A stretch of 64,000 nucleotides of DNA from Fodinicola feengrottensis (lineage in GTDB: Bacteria > Actinomycetota > Actinomycetes > Mycobacteriales > HKI-0501): positions 186,001-250,000 of the forward strand of contig NZ_WOTO01000003.1 of NCBI RefSeq assembly GCF_010993775.1, read 5' to 3'. Positions 28,035-37,733 of this stretch are shown here, piece after piece. The position numbers were made by a program, and so were the translations under genes. Within the stretch, counting starts at the first letter, position 1. The number at the start of each line of letters is the position of its first letter. Under the pieces are notes generated by a model. That model saw nothing but the letters and a program-made list of their open reading frames with translations. It had not been told where the DNA came from and searched no databases.

Positions 28035-29058
28035 TTATTTGCTGGTTTGCCGGCCGTTGATGTCGAGCAACGCGGCGCCCGTGCCGTTGGTACGCGCGGC
28101 GTCGATGGCCGCACGCAGGTCGTCCAGCGGGTACGCGGCGTGCACGGCGAGTAATTCGGGGTGGTGCGCGGCGAGCTCGGCGGCGGCCCGCCGGTCGTCT
28201 TCGCGGACGTCGGCGGGACGGGTCATCCAGCGTGAGATGCTCACGGCGCGTACCCGCAGCTCACGTGGCAGCAGGTCCGAGGTCGACAGCGTCCACGGCC
28301 GCGCCGCCAGGTCACCCCACACGACCAGGGTTCCCGCGTCGGCGAGGAACGGCAGGATCTCCCGTACGAAACCGCCACCGTGAGCATCGGCGATGACCGG
28401 CAGCTGCCTCGCACCAACAAGATCCGCGCAGCTCGCCCTGCCACCCGTCGTTGCCGGTCACCACGACCGGGACGTCGGGGAAGAGCTTGCGTACTGTTGC
28501 CGCGGAGCGGTCGCTGCGGACGACCGCGATCACCGGCCAGCGTCGGTCCAGGGCCTGCCGCACGACGAGCTTGCCCACTGCGGACGCCGCCGCGGACACC
28601 ACGAGAGGGGTGTCGTCGACGGTAGCGGTTGTGCCGCGCAGGTCGCTGACGGCGCGGAGTACGTCTCGCGAGGTGATGGTGTTGACGAGCAGGATGCTCG
28701 CGATCTCGTCGCTGACCGTCTCCGGCACGTTCACGGCGGCTTCGGCCGGCACCGTCACGCTTTCGGCCCAGGCACCCGGCGCCGGAAACACCGCGACCCG
28801 GTCGCCGACCCGGAGGTTGCACACCGCATCGCCGACCGTGGTCACCACTCCAACAGCCTCGCTGCCCAACCGAACATGACGGGACTCATCAGCCGGGAGC
28901 GAGACAGCTTCGGTGCCGACCAGGTCTCCCCTGTGCACGGGCGACAGACTGACCCGCAACTGGATCTCATCGGCCCGTGGCGCCGGCGCGTCCGGAACAT
29001 CCGCCACCCGAGCCACGGACGCCGCATCACCCGCTTGACTGAAGATCACACTTCTCAC
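28035..29058 (-). pseudogene. Zinc-free MDR oxidoreductase (quinone/enoyl reductase-like), one frameshift
   Basis: About 340 residues. MRSVIFSQAGDAASVARVAD, LSPVHRGDLVGTEAV, RLGSEAVGVVTTVGDAV, NVPETVSDEIASILLVN, PLVVSAAASAVGKLVVRQ; after a shift near 28430 ADLVGARQLPVIADAHGGG, FLADAGTLVVWGDLAARPW. First gene of an operon (then 28007, 27357, 26988). An Rrf2-like box lies 39 bases upstream at 29097-29115. Confidence 0.82.
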
Positions 29059-29096
29059 GGTTTTTCCTCCGTACTATCCGGATGATTCCAAGCAGA

Positions 29097-29115
29097 CGTA
29101 ACCATTCTTGTTACA
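29097..29115. promoter_or_regulatory. Rrf2-type operator box upstream of the oxidoreductase operon
   Basis: CGTAAC-CATTCTT-GTTACA. The same GTAAC-N7-GTTAC pattern occurs in the promoter of the neighbouring Rrf2 gene (29616) and twice before the SDR at 32199. Confidence 0.7.
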
Positions 29116-29158
29116 TCTATGGCCGCAGGAATCCATCTCCAGTGACCAAGGTGGTCGG

Positions 29159-29590
29159 TTAAGCGCCTTTCAGAATGTCCCTCAGCACGTCCTCAAGCGT
29201 GGTTCTCGCCAACTCCGCGCGCAGTGTGGCCTCAATTCCGTCGTAGACCGCGGCCATCGCCGGTCCGATGCCATTGCCGATAACGCACTCGGGGTCAGGT
29301 GGAGATCGGTGCAGGGCGAAGATTGGCCCCGGCTCGATCGCCTCGTACACGTCGAGCAGAGTGATCGCCGCCAAGTCGCGCAACAACGTCCAGCCGGCGC
29401 CGGCGCCTCGGCGGGAGTCAGCCAGGCCGGCTTTGCGCAGCTCGGCCAGCAGGCGGCGGATCACCACCGGATTGGTGTTGACACTCGTGGCGATCTGCTC
29501 GGAGGTCGCGACCTCGTGGCCGCGACGCTGATAGAGCCCGATCCAGGTCAGGGCATGTGCGGCGACAGTCAGTCGACTGTTGGCGCTCAC
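29159..29590 (-). CDS. Rrf2-family transcriptional regulator
   Basis: 143 residues, intact. Winged helix: [60 protein letters not shown]. Only one Cys ([10 protein letters not shown]) instead of the three that bind an Fe-S cluster in IscR/NsrR, so it is closer to YwnA/redox-thiol or ligand-sensing types. Divergent from the oxidoreductase operon; it has its own box at 29616 and probably also controls 29058 and 32199. Confidence 0.9.
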   Translation of the reverse strand: MSANSRLTVAAHALTWIGLYQRRGHEVATSEQIATSVNTNPVVIRRLLAELRKAGLADSRRGAGAGWTLLRDLAAITLLDVYEAIEPGPIFALHRSPPDPECVIGNGIGPAMAAVYDGIEATLRAELARTTLEDVLRDILKGA

Positions 29591-29615
29591 GTCGGCCTTC
29601 GCTTCCCGGTCACGA

Positions 29616-29634
29616 CGTAACCATAAACGTTACG
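29616..29634. promoter_or_regulatory. Rrf2-type operator box (autoregulatory)
   Basis: CGTAAC-CATAAAC-GTTACG, a perfect 6-bp dyad with a 7-base centre, 26 bases upstream of the Rrf2 start. Confidence 0.75.
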
Positions 29635-29779
29635 ACCGCCCCTCGCAAGCTGCGGGGCGGGCCATGTACCGCACAGCGATATCCGCCAGATTTGAGCCGG
29701 CCGCGCGCCCTCTTAGCGCGTTGCCACTTTGTACACGCAACGCAGAGCAGCGATGAGTTTGCTCAGTCGCGGACCGTCC

Positions 29780-30180
29780 GCGCGGGTGTTCCGACGGACC
29801 ACGAGGTGGGGCTTGATCTGCTCTGCCACCTCCCAGTGGACATTGGGTAAGAACGCCAACCGGTCCGGCCCGCTGGGCCCGCTCGTGCCCGCGGACGCGG
29901 TCGGTGATCTACGTACCGGCTTGAGACGCGGGTGAACAGCCAGTTCGCCCAGGAGGGCGGCAGCGACGAGATGGTCTACGACGTCGGTACGACGCTGTCG
30001 TTGATGTCGAAGACGTTCACCCTGCGGCGGGTGACCTCCTCGGGACCGGCACACCGTCGGGCGTGGGCTCCCTCCCGAACGCCGCCATGGCTGTTGAAAC
30101 CGGGCGACGTCGCGGAGGTCAGTGTGGAGAAGCTGGGGATGATCACGAACACGACCGTTCCGAACAGCGCCCGTAGGGTG
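29780..30180 (+). pseudogene. Fumarylacetoacetate hydrolase-family protein, C-terminal half, frame-broken
   Basis: Reads TLGKNANRSGPLGPLVPAD, VNSQFAQEGGSDEMVYDV, GTTLSLMSKTFTL, then GDLLGTGTPSGVGSL and RTPPWLLKPGDVAEVSVEK-LGMITNTTV in other frames. This is the metal-binding, substrate-turning half of FAH/2-keto-acid hydrolases used in aromatic ring-cleavage. The N-terminal half is missing or unrecognisable. Confidence 0.72.
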
Positions 30181-30275
30181 TACGCCGATGGTGACCGCCC
30201 CATCCCGGACAGGCCTTTCCAACTGACAGCGACCAAGGCTTCCTCGGTAAAAGGTCCCAGAATGCGACGCGACGA

Positions 30276-30906
30276 TCAAGCCCGTTTGCGGTGCCGCATG
30301 CGGCGGCGTGGGCGAAGACCTTCCACGAGTGTGTGGATCGTGCCCGAGACGACTGCCTCGATCTTGCGGTCTCCCAGCATTCCGTTGGTGACCAACGACG
30401 CCAACCCATGCAACGTCGCCAACACCGCCATCGCTGTCCGGTCAGGATCGTCGCTGTCGATTTCTCCAGTAACGCGCGCAGTTGCGATCAAGGCCTTTGG
30501 TGCCGCGAACGCACGGTCGTTGGCTGCGCGCAACGCCACCGCGTCAGGTTGCTCCTTGCGGGCGAGAGATCAACTTCAGCATCGCCGGTCGACGAGTGGC
30601 AAATTCAACGTACGTGGCAGCGAAAATCTCCAAACGATCCGTGAAACTGCCCTCGGCTTCGCTCAGTGATTCATCCAGCGCGACGCCGAGCCGCTCCAGT
30701 CCTCTGGCCGCCAACGCGTCCAACAGTGCCTGCTTGTCAAGAAAATGCGGGCGGGGCGCACCATGGCTTACTCCGAGTTCGCGCGCCAGTTCCCGCAAGG
30801 ACAAACCTTGCACACCCGCCACCTCCAGCTTCCGCTCTGCGCGATCCAACAACGCCTCGCGTAAGTTGCCGTGGTGATAAGGGGACCTCTCGGCCGACAC
30901 GCTCAT
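30276..30906 (-). pseudogene. TetR/AcrR-family repressor, one-base insertion
   Basis: About 209 residues if joined. SPYHHGNLREALLDRAERK, LSLRELARELGVSHGAPR, HFLDKQALLDALAARG, then after an extra C in CTCGCCCGC (about 30567) RKEQPDAVALRAANDRAFA and VVSGTIHTLVEGLRPR. Same subgroup as 25411. A single matching dyad lies just upstream at 30929-30945. Confidence 0.85.
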
Positions 30907-30928
30907 CATCAAGCGAGCGTATACTCTA

Positions 30929-30945
30929 TATGGTCACTGCCTACA
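30929..30945. promoter_or_regulatory. TetR-type operator dyad (site B)
   Basis: TATGGTCACTGCCTACA, 23 bases upstream of the TetR start; differs from site A (AGTAGTCACCGCCTACA) at four of 17 positions. Confidence 0.5.
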
Positions 30946-31447
30946 TCAACCTGTGCATCCCAGACCTGCACACGCTCACGACGGTGATCGCCGGCCGGGT
31001 CGCCGAGCGGGTGCAGATTGGCGATGCCCGAGGGAACGCAGGCCCGCGACCAGGGCGGAGTGGGCGTCCAGGAGTGGCAGGCAACAGCTCGGCTTAGCTG
31101 ACGCGGTCAGGGCTGGAGCCCTTGCAGGCGCGCGCGTCGACTGTAGCCACCCCTGCCGCGGGCAACCGATTACCAACGACACGGTCTCCACGATCGATGC
31201 CTTGACTGCGGCTTCGGGTGCCGTCCGCGTTGCCGACTGAGGGTCAGCGGGGACTGCCAGGACGGCTTGGAGTACGTCGTTCCCACGCTGTTCGGGCGGT
31301 GCCGAACGGCATCGGCGGGGGCTTGGTCGGCGTCGTGCCGTTGCCGTTCGACCGGGAGCAGACCCTCAACCAGTACACGTTCCGCGTCATTCTACGCGGC
31401 GAGCAGCTCCCGCTTGCTGTCCTTGCCTTCCGGAGGAGCCTGCGGTC
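30946..31447. other. 502 bases without a supportable gene
   Basis: Open frames exist on both strands (for example RVILRGEQLPLAVLAFRRS near 31390) but none shows a start signal, family motif or continuity. Probably decayed DNA. Confidence 0.5.
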
Positions 31448-32199
31448 TCAGGCGTTGTAGCCGCCGTGGGCGTCGAGGACAGCGCCGGTGATGTACGTGG
31501 CGGTGGGGCCGGCGAGGAAGCCGATGGCGGCAGCGATCTCGTCGGGGTGGCCGACGCGCTGGATGGAAAGGCTACTGAGCATCATCTTCAGAACTTCTGG
31601 GTCCGGCGCCATCCCGCTCTCCATCAGGCCGGCCTCGACGACGTTCGCGGTGATGCCGCGTGGGCCGAGGTCGCGGGCGACGCCGAGGGTGTACCGCTCT
31701 ATACCCGACTTGGTCGCGGAGTAGTCGGCCAGGCCGGGGACGCCGACGCGGGTGCCGAGACCGGAGCTGACGGTGATGATCCGGCCGTTGTCCCGGAGTA
31801 CCTTGACGGCCGCGCGGATGACCGCGATCACCCCGAGGTAGTTGATCGCGTGCATCCGTCCCGCGCCGCGGTGTCGACGTTCGGGTCGTCGACCGTACGG
31901 CCCTGCTCGACGGAGATCGCCGCGTTGTTCACCAGGATGTCGAGGCCGCCGTACGCCGCGACGACGTTGTCGATAAGCGCCGGAGCCTGACTCGTGTCTG
32001 CGTGATCGATCTGGAAGGCGACCGCCTTCGCGCCGAGTGCCCGCACCTCGTCGATCACGGCCTGCGCCTTGGCCGCGGAACTCGCGTAGGTGAACGCGAT
32101 GTCCGCGCCCTGTCCGGCCAGCAACCGGACAGTCGAGGCGCCTAGCCCACGGGAGCCTCCGGTGATCAGCGCGACCTTGCCCGCCAGCGGCTTACTCAT
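31448..32199 (-). pseudogene. SDR-family oxidoreductase (FabG-like), one-base deletion
   Basis: About 251 residues. AAGGAG precedes the ATG at 32199. KVALITGGSRGLGASTVRLL (NADP site), ILVNNAAISVEQG, then after loss of one C at GGGACGGATGC (about 31857) MHAINYLGVIAVIRAAV, IITVSSGLGTRVG (Ser), YSATKSGIERYTLGVARDL (Tyr-x-x-x-Lys), AGPTATYITGAVLDAHGG. The promoter carries two Rrf2-like boxes; the divergent neighbour is a deleted TetR gene with tandem dyads. Confidence 0.87.
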
Positions 32200-32213
32200 A
32201 TCCAACTCCTTGT

Positions 32214-32261
32214 TGTAATAGTTTTGGTTACATCAATCTCAACATAACACATTTAGTTACG
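32214..32261. promoter_or_regulatory. Two Rrf2-type operator boxes
   Basis: TGTAAT-AGTTTTG-GTTACA at 32214-32232 and CATAAC-ACATTTA-GTTACG at 32243-32261, both with the 7-base centre, immediately before the SDR start. Confidence 0.65.
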
Positions 32262-32361
32262 ACGGCAACTGTCGCAAACTTTGGTGGTTGCGCCGCCACG
32301 GAGGCTGATGAGCGTCAACAGCAGGCTGACTCTGGCCGCCAGTTTTCACCGCTCATTAACA

Positions 32362-32396
32362 TGTAGTCAATACCTACATTGTAGTCATCGACTACA
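32362..32396. promoter_or_regulatory. Tandem TetR-type operator dyads (sites C and D)
   Basis: TGTAGTCAATACCTACA (32362-32378) and the perfect palindrome TGTAGTC-ATC-GACTACA (32380-32396), starts 18 bp apart, ending 8 bases before the TetR remnant start. Confidence 0.75.
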
Positions 32397-32404
32397 CGTG
32401 CCCT

Positions 32405-32576
32405 ATGGATCAGACCGCAGACCGCTACCATCACGGAAACAGGGCCTTGCGACGATCGTCGCAAGTGGCATGACCGGTGACCGTCCTGTCGAGACGGTGG
32501 TCTCAGGCACAATCCACACGCTCGTCCACGGGCTCCGCGCGCAACGTCCAGGCAAGAACTACGTCGTGACACAGTG
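32405..32576 (+). pseudogene. TetR repressor with a large internal deletion
   Basis: Begins MDQTADRYHHGN like the other TetR genes here, then jumps after CACGGAAAC to QGLATIVASGMTGDRPVE and TVVSGTIHTLVHGLRAQRP in another frame. About 480 bases (helix-turn-helix and most of the ligand domain) are gone. The operator sites before it remain intact. Confidence 0.8.
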
Positions 32577-32955
32577 ACCCACATACCGTAAGGACTCTTC
32601 GATCTCGAACGGCTTCATCGGCAGATCCAAACTCAGCCCGTCTACGCGCGAGCTTCAGTATGAATAGCTACCATTCGCTGCTGATCCGCGGTTCACGTCC
32701 ATGGTCACGACAGACATCATCCTGACTCAGCCAATCAGATTGACGGACAAAGGTCGTCAAGTTCGTGCATCAACGTGTGTTTTTTTCGGTGAAGTCGTAC
32801 GCGCGGAGGCCATGAATGAACGGCGGCGTTCTGAGATTGCGCGAGCCTCAGTCAGCGACTTTGCGCGAACAACGATCATGTCGGAGCCGTGATCGTTCTC
32901 TCTTCTCGAGCGCGGCTGCCGCGCTGACCGCCCCCCCCACCGCCCGTGGCGGCTA
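32577..32955. other. 379 bases without a supportable gene
   Basis: Only short frames without motifs; a C8 run occurs at about 32932. Nothing recognised. Confidence 0.5.
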
Positions 32956-33201
32956 TTACTGATGGGGTTTGCCGTCACGCGAGGTGATGCTGGCGAAACC
33001 AAGGAAGACCAGCTGGTAAAGGACGCGGCCGGGATGACGCGCACGGCGGGCAGCTTTGAGCGCTGCCCGGTGTGCTGTGAGGTGCCGGCCGCGGACGGGG
33101 TGGCCGAGGTCGTGTGCCTGGCGGAAGTGCTGGTATCCGGTGGCCCAGTCGCGCACTGCCATGCGTGCCTGTCCGGCTTCCATTTCTTGGTCGTATTCCA
33201 C
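32956..33201 (-). CDS. DUF3703 protein, probably 3'-truncated
   Basis: 81 residues from a GTG: EMEAGQARMAVRDWATGYQH, FRQAHDLGHPVRGRHLTAHR, AALKAARRARHPGRVLYQL, VFLGFASITSRDGKPHQ. The FE-RAH-LGQP...H pattern is that of DUF3703 proteins, often found near heavy-metal or stress genes. The family is usually longer at the C-terminus. Function unknown. Confidence 0.65.
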   Translation of the reverse strand: MEYDQEMEAGQARMAVRDWATGYQHFRQAHDLGHPVRGRHLTAHRAALKAARRARHPGRVLYQLVFLGFASITSRDGKPHQ

Positions 33202-33244
33202 GATGTCTTTTTTCTTTTCTCTTCAAGGAAATTGGGGCCGCTCG

Positions 33245-34084
33245 TCATCGCCCGTCGAATTCGTCGGGATGTGGGCCGAGCCGGCGGTCCTGGTCGAGCT
33301 TGTCGATCGAGCAGAGGTCGGCCTCGTCGAGCGGAGCGACGTCGAGGGTGGCGAGGTTGGCCCGGATGCGTGCCTGGTCCTGCGAGCGGGGGATCACGGC
33401 TGTGCCGCGCTGCAGGTGCCAGGCCAGCACGACCTGCGCCGTCGTCACTGCTCTTTGGTGGGCGATGTCGAGCAGCACTGGGTCGTTCAGCAGACAGCCC
33501 TGCCCGAGTGGTGACCAGGCTTCGGTCACGATTCCGAGTTCGTCATGGAGGGCGCGCAACTCCTGCTGCTGCAGGTATGGGTGTAGTTCGATCTGGTTGA
33601 CCGCAGGCGTGACTGTCGTCGCCGACAGAAGCTGTCGCAGGTGGTGCGGTTGGAAGTTGGAGACACCGATCGCCCGCGTCAGACCTTCGTCGCGGAGCTG
33701 CTCGAGAACCTGGTAGCTCTCGATGAACCGGCCGAGAGCTGGCGCGGGCCAGTGCAGCAGATACAGGTCGACATGGTCGAGAGCCAGCCTGCCGAGACTG
33801 GCCAACAGGGCGGGACGGACGGCGTCGCGGCCCTGGTCGTTGTTCCACACCTTGGTGGTGACGAACACCTCGTCCCTGAGCAGGCCCGACGCCGCGATGG
33901 CTAGGCCGACACCAGTCTCGTTGGTGTAAGCCGTGGCGGTGTCGACTTTCCGGTAGCCGGCGGCAAACGCTTTCTCGAGAGCCTGGGCCGCAGTCTCGTC
34001 GGTCAGGTGTGCGGTACCGAACCCGATGGTCGGCATGGTGACCCCGCGGTCGAGCGTGACAGCGGGAGCGATCAAGTCACTCAT
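33245..34084 (-). CDS. Aldo-keto reductase (2,5-diketo-gluconate reductase type)
   Basis: 279 residues, intact. NADPH-dependent carbonyl reductase: catalytic tetrad Asp and Tyr in VDTATAYTNE, Lys in VTTKVWN, His in YLLHWPAP; cofactor loops IGVSNFQPHHL, AWSPLGQGCLL, VIPRSQDQARIRANL. ATG at 34084 chosen because GGAGG lies 5 bases upstream. Divergent from a VOC remnant with tandem dyads (34112-34146) between, so probably under the TetR-type repressor. A tail of a close relative is at 26031. Confidence 0.94.
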   Translation of the reverse strand: MSDLIAPAVTLDRGVTMPTIGFGTAHLTDETAAQALEKAFAAGYRKVDTATAYTNETGVGLAIAASGLLRDEVFVTTKVWNNDQGRDAVRPALLASLGRLALDHVDLYLLHWPAPALGRFIESYQVLEQLRDEGLTRAIGVSNFQPHHLRQLLSATTVTPAVNQIELHPYLQQQELRALHDELGIVTEAWSPLGQGCLLNDPVLLDIAHQRAVTTAQVVLAWHLQRGTAVIPRSQDQARIRANLATLDVAPLDEADLCSIDKLDQDRRLGPHPDEFDGR

Positions 34085-34111
34085 CCAATCCTCCAAGTTG
34101 CGGCAGGCCTA

Positions 34112-34146
34112 TCTAGACATTGACTACAATATAGATGCCGTCTACA
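34112..34146. promoter_or_regulatory. Tandem TetR-type operator dyads (sites F and E)
   Basis: TCTAGACATTGACTACA (34112-34128, 14/17 match to site D) and TATAGATGCCGTCTACA (34130-34146), again with starts 18 bp apart, in the promoter of the aldo-keto reductase. Confidence 0.6.
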
Positions 34147-34193
34147 TTTGTACAAGTCGGCAACGGCGGACACCACCTGAAGGAGCACCACTC

Positions 34194-34620
34194 ATGACCG
34201 GTACGTCCAAGTTCGCCATCCGCTTCCACCACCTCAGCCTCTCCGCGGCTGACCTCGCCGCACAGCAGCGCTGGTACAAGGGGAGCGCTTGCGCGGCCAG
34301 GGCTATGGACACTGGGCGCTCGACGACAACCCCGAGGCTCTGCTCGGACTGGACGCGATCCTCGACGACATCTCCGTGTACCGGCTCACCGGCCTGCGGC
34401 CTCGTCCGCCCGGCTCTACTGGGAAGGCTTCTCCGCCGCGGCCCCGCCGCTGACCACACTCGACCTGCCCGTAGGAGTGAGTGTCTTCCCCCCGCGAGAT
34501 CGTCCGGACACCCCGCCTCTGGGCCGAACGCGCCTACCTCATCCTGATCTACTTCAACGACCAAATTCGCGCCGGCGGCACTTCGCGGCATTCGAGAGGA
34601 CGGCATTGCCGTACTGTTGC
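34194..34620 (+). pseudogene. Chimera: VOC N-terminus joined to the C-terminal half of an epoxide hydrolase
   Basis: Bases 34194-34280 code MTGTSKFAIRFHHLSLSAAD and LAAQQRWY, a VOC start. The next frame reads GYGHWALDDNPEALLGLDAI, LDDISVYRLTG, then AASSARLYWEGFSAAAPP, LDLPVGVSVFP, REIVRTPRLWAERAY and GGHFAAFE in changing frames. This is the cap and catalytic-His end of an epoxide hydrolase (alpha/beta hydrolase). Two genes have been fused by deletion and then frame-damaged. Confidence 0.75.
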
Positions 34621-34899
34621 AGGAAAACCCGGGCGAAGCCGACCGCGAGGACGTACGTGAAGCTGCCCGGATCTGCCCCGCGCTGGCGATTGCCGTGAGC
34701 GTCCAGTGAACTCACTGGACCGGATCGTCGTTGCACTCACCTGGAACGTGCCGCGCCAAGCTCGGCTGCTCCGGCAACACGCCATCGCCCGCAGCCAACT
34801 TCGATCCGCTACTCGCGAAACGCATCTCTCTGAGAGGCGGCACCCGACATGCGCGCCCCTATAGCCGCGAACCGGACCATCGTTGACCACAATGGCGGA

Positions 34900-35535
34900 G
34901 TGTCGGATCGGACAGAGCCGGTCGAGTCGAGGCTGTGCAACCGGTGGGGCGAAGGTGAGCACCTACACACTGAGATCCTCGCCGGTGCCAGCCAGTTGCT
35001 GTCCGACCTCGGCGGCGAGGACGGCGTCACCATTCGCGGCGTCGCGCGTGCCGTCGTGGTCGCCCCAGCCAGCATCTACGAACACTTCAAGGACCGGGCC
35101 GCTCTCATCGACGACATTAGAGAGCACCTCGTGCAGCAGTTGCGTACGGCGATCGCCGCCGCGGACGCGAGCGTCGCACCTGACGACGCGATCGGCCGGG
35201 CACGTGCTCAAGCGGGTGCCTACTGCGAGTACGGCTACACCCACGCTGCCCATTATCGGCTGATCATCGATACCCCGCCCACGTACTCCACCGGCTGTAC
35301 CAACAGCTCCGTTCGCGGCGTCCTCGATGACCTCACCCAGGCGTTTCAACGCTGCGCCGACGCCGGCCACTGCCTACGCCTGTCCAAGCACAATCGGCCG
35401 CCCACGCTTATGTCAGTGCGCACGGGCTGGTCGCGCTCTTCGTGGCAACCCTGGGCCGCGGCGACGACGAGGCGGACAAAGTGATCGAGGAGCGGCTCCC
35501 TGGATTCCTCGACGAAATCTTTTCCTTTTACTGAG
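34900..35535 (+). pseudogene. TetR-family regulator, late frameshift
   Basis: About 211 residues: RLCNRWGEGEHLHTEILAGA, GVTIRGVARAVVVAPASIY, EHFKDRAALIDDIREHL; after a shift near 35395 SAAHAYVSAHGLVALFVATL and EERLPGFLDEIFSFY. A different TetR subgroup from the YHHGN type. Directly before the MFS transporter gene and probably its regulator. Confidence 0.82.
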
Positions 35536-35657
35536 TGAATAGCACGGTCACGTACACCGTCGTCTTGAGCACTCACCGGCTGACGGAATATCCATTTCTT
35601 GGCAGGCCCCAGTGGTCTGTCGTTCACGCACCATTTTCCGTTGGAGACACGATTTCC

Positions 35658-37125
35658 ATGAAAAAAACAACGGGCACCGGGCGACCCAGCGGGCTGATCG
35701 TGGCAGCACTCGCCTTGGCCGGCATCGTCGTGTCGGTCATGATGACCCTGGTCGTTCCGCTGGTGCCGAGCCTGCACACGCTGCTGCACACAAGTCGGGC
35801 CGATGCGGCCTGGGTACTGACGATCACCCTGCTGGCCTCGGCGGTTTTCACGCCGGTGGCGGGCCGACTCGGTGACATGTTCGGCAAACGGCGGATAATC
35901 GTTATCGCCCTGACCGCGCTGATCGCCGGGTCCATCGTCTGCGCGGTTTCGGCCTCACTTCTTCCGGTGTTGATCGGTCGCGCCCTGCAAGGCTGCGCGC
36001 TTTCAGCAATACCGCTGGGAATCAGCATCATGCGAGACGTCCTTCCGGCGGACCGGGTCGGTTCGGCGATGGGGCTGATGAGCTCATCGCTTGGCGTGGG
36101 GGGGCGCGCTCGCATTGCCGGTCGCCGCTGTCGTGGTGCAGTACGCGAACTGGCATTTTCTGTTTGTGGGAGCCGCCGTCATCGGCACACTCGGCATGCT
36201 GTTCGTGCTGCTGGTCGTACCCGAATCACCGCTGCGTACGCGGGGAAAGTTCGACTTCGCCGGGGCGGTCGGCTTGTCCGTCGCGCTCGTACTGCTGCTG
36301 CTGGGCATCTCCAAAGGCAGCGAATGGGGCTGGACCAGCCTGCCTACCCTCGTCTGCCTCGTCCTCGCGGTCATCGTGCTGATCGGTTGGGGGTTGTTTG
36401 AGCTGAGGACCACCGACCCGCTCGTCGATCTGCGTACTACCGGGAAACGACAGGTCCTGCTGACCAACCTCGCCGCGATCAGCACCGGATTCGTGATGTT
36501 CGCCATCCAACTGGTGCCCATCCAGCTGCTCCAGCTGCCGACCGCCACCGGTTTCGGATTCGGCTTCCCGCTGGCAGTAGCTGGCCTGTTGATGATGCCC
36601 ACCGGCATCATGATGCTCTTATCCTCGCCGTTGGCCGCCCGGGTCAGCGCCAGGTACGGCCCAAAAACCTCGCTCCTGACGGGCCTCGCCATTCTCGCCG
36701 CCAGCTATCTCGCCGCGCAGGCGCTGATTGGCCAAGCGTGGGGAATCGTCGCGACCGGCGCGCTCATCGGGCTGGCGATCGGGTTCACCTTCGCCGCGAT
36801 GCCCGGACTCATCAACGCCGCAGTACCGCGATCGGAAACCGCGTCCGCCAATGGCATCAACACGCTGATGCGCTCCATCGGCAGCTCCATCGCCAGCGCC
36901 GTCTTCGGCGCGATCCTGGCCCAGCTGACCATCCCGTTCGCACACACTCTGATCCCCAGCCTGGCCGGATTCCGCACCGCCTACCTCATCGCCTTCGTCG
37001 GCGCGCTGTTGGCTATCGGCATTGCCATCCTCATCCCCGGCCAAGGCAACAAAACCGCACCTCGTCAGGTGACGGCCGAACACGCCAAACCGTTCATGGC
37101 GGATCACCACCTGAAATGCGACTGA
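35658..37125 (+). pseudogene. MFS drug transporter (DHA2/EmrB type), frameshift at a G7 run
   Basis: About 488 residues, 12-14 membrane helices. Motif A GRLGDMFGKRRIIVIAL, RALQGCALSAIPLGISIM (motif C-like). A run of seven G at 36098-36104 shifts the frame; six would give SLGVGGALALPVAAVVVQY. The rest is intact to VTAEHAKPFMADHHLKCD. Proton-driven efflux of toxic compounds is expected, in keeping with the detoxification genes around it. Confidence 0.88.
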
Positions 37126-37419
37126 GGTGCTGGGTCAGGATCGCGCGGTGGCGCGCGCGCGGGCGGTGCCGACGCCGATCGAGCCGTTGACAGAGCCAGC
37201 GACAAAGTGGACTGGTACGGGCGCCAACTACTTGCCAGACAAAGCGTTCCGGCAAACAAAACACCGCGTGAGCGGGATACGACCGATGACGTACGCCAGC
37301 AGTCGCTCTCGGCACGACGTGCGGGTCACTGAAACAGGGAGGGTGGCACTGAACAATCGACACCTGTTCAGGGCCCTCGCCCTCGACGTCGACACAAACG
37401 AGCGAGTCCGTCCCCGCTG
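37126..37419. other. 294 bases without a supportable gene
   Basis: An open frame runs from 37127 but shows no motif or ribosome site. Confidence 0.4.
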
Positions 37420-37632
37420 ATGGGCCTGGTGGTCGGCGACAGGCACGTCCGGCGGCCAATCCAAGGCTACGGTGGCCGTCCGGTGTCGTACGCGTCCTAT
37501 CGGCTGCCGCTGGACCGGCTGGGCCGCCTTGCTCGGCGAGGCCGGGTTCACCATCACCGCGCGGGTTCTCCAGGACCGGGCGAGCGGGAGAAGCCGCAGA
37601 GTGGCTACCTCATGGCTCGCAAACCCACGTAG
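37420..37632 (+). pseudogene. C-terminal fragment of a SAM-dependent methyltransferase
   Basis: Reads GGRPVSYASYRLPLDRLG, LLGEAGFTITARVLQ and PGEREKPQSGYLMARKP then stop, across two frames. This is the usual last helix and strand pair of class I methyltransferases (L..AGF.V). The SAM-binding part is absent. Confidence 0.6.
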
Positions 37633-37733
37633 TTCCTGGGGTGCCGCGCACCCAGGAAGATGTGCCCTTCCGGTGCCGCCGCGGATGCCGCAGTCTTGTA
37701 GTAACAGAACCGATCCGAGGCGGGAAGACCGAG

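Noticed and set aside
29713-30275. Minus-strand frames opposite the FAH remnant
   Set aside because: The plus strand shows clear FAH blocks (GTGTPSGVGS, LKPGDVAEVSVEKLG), so these are shadows.
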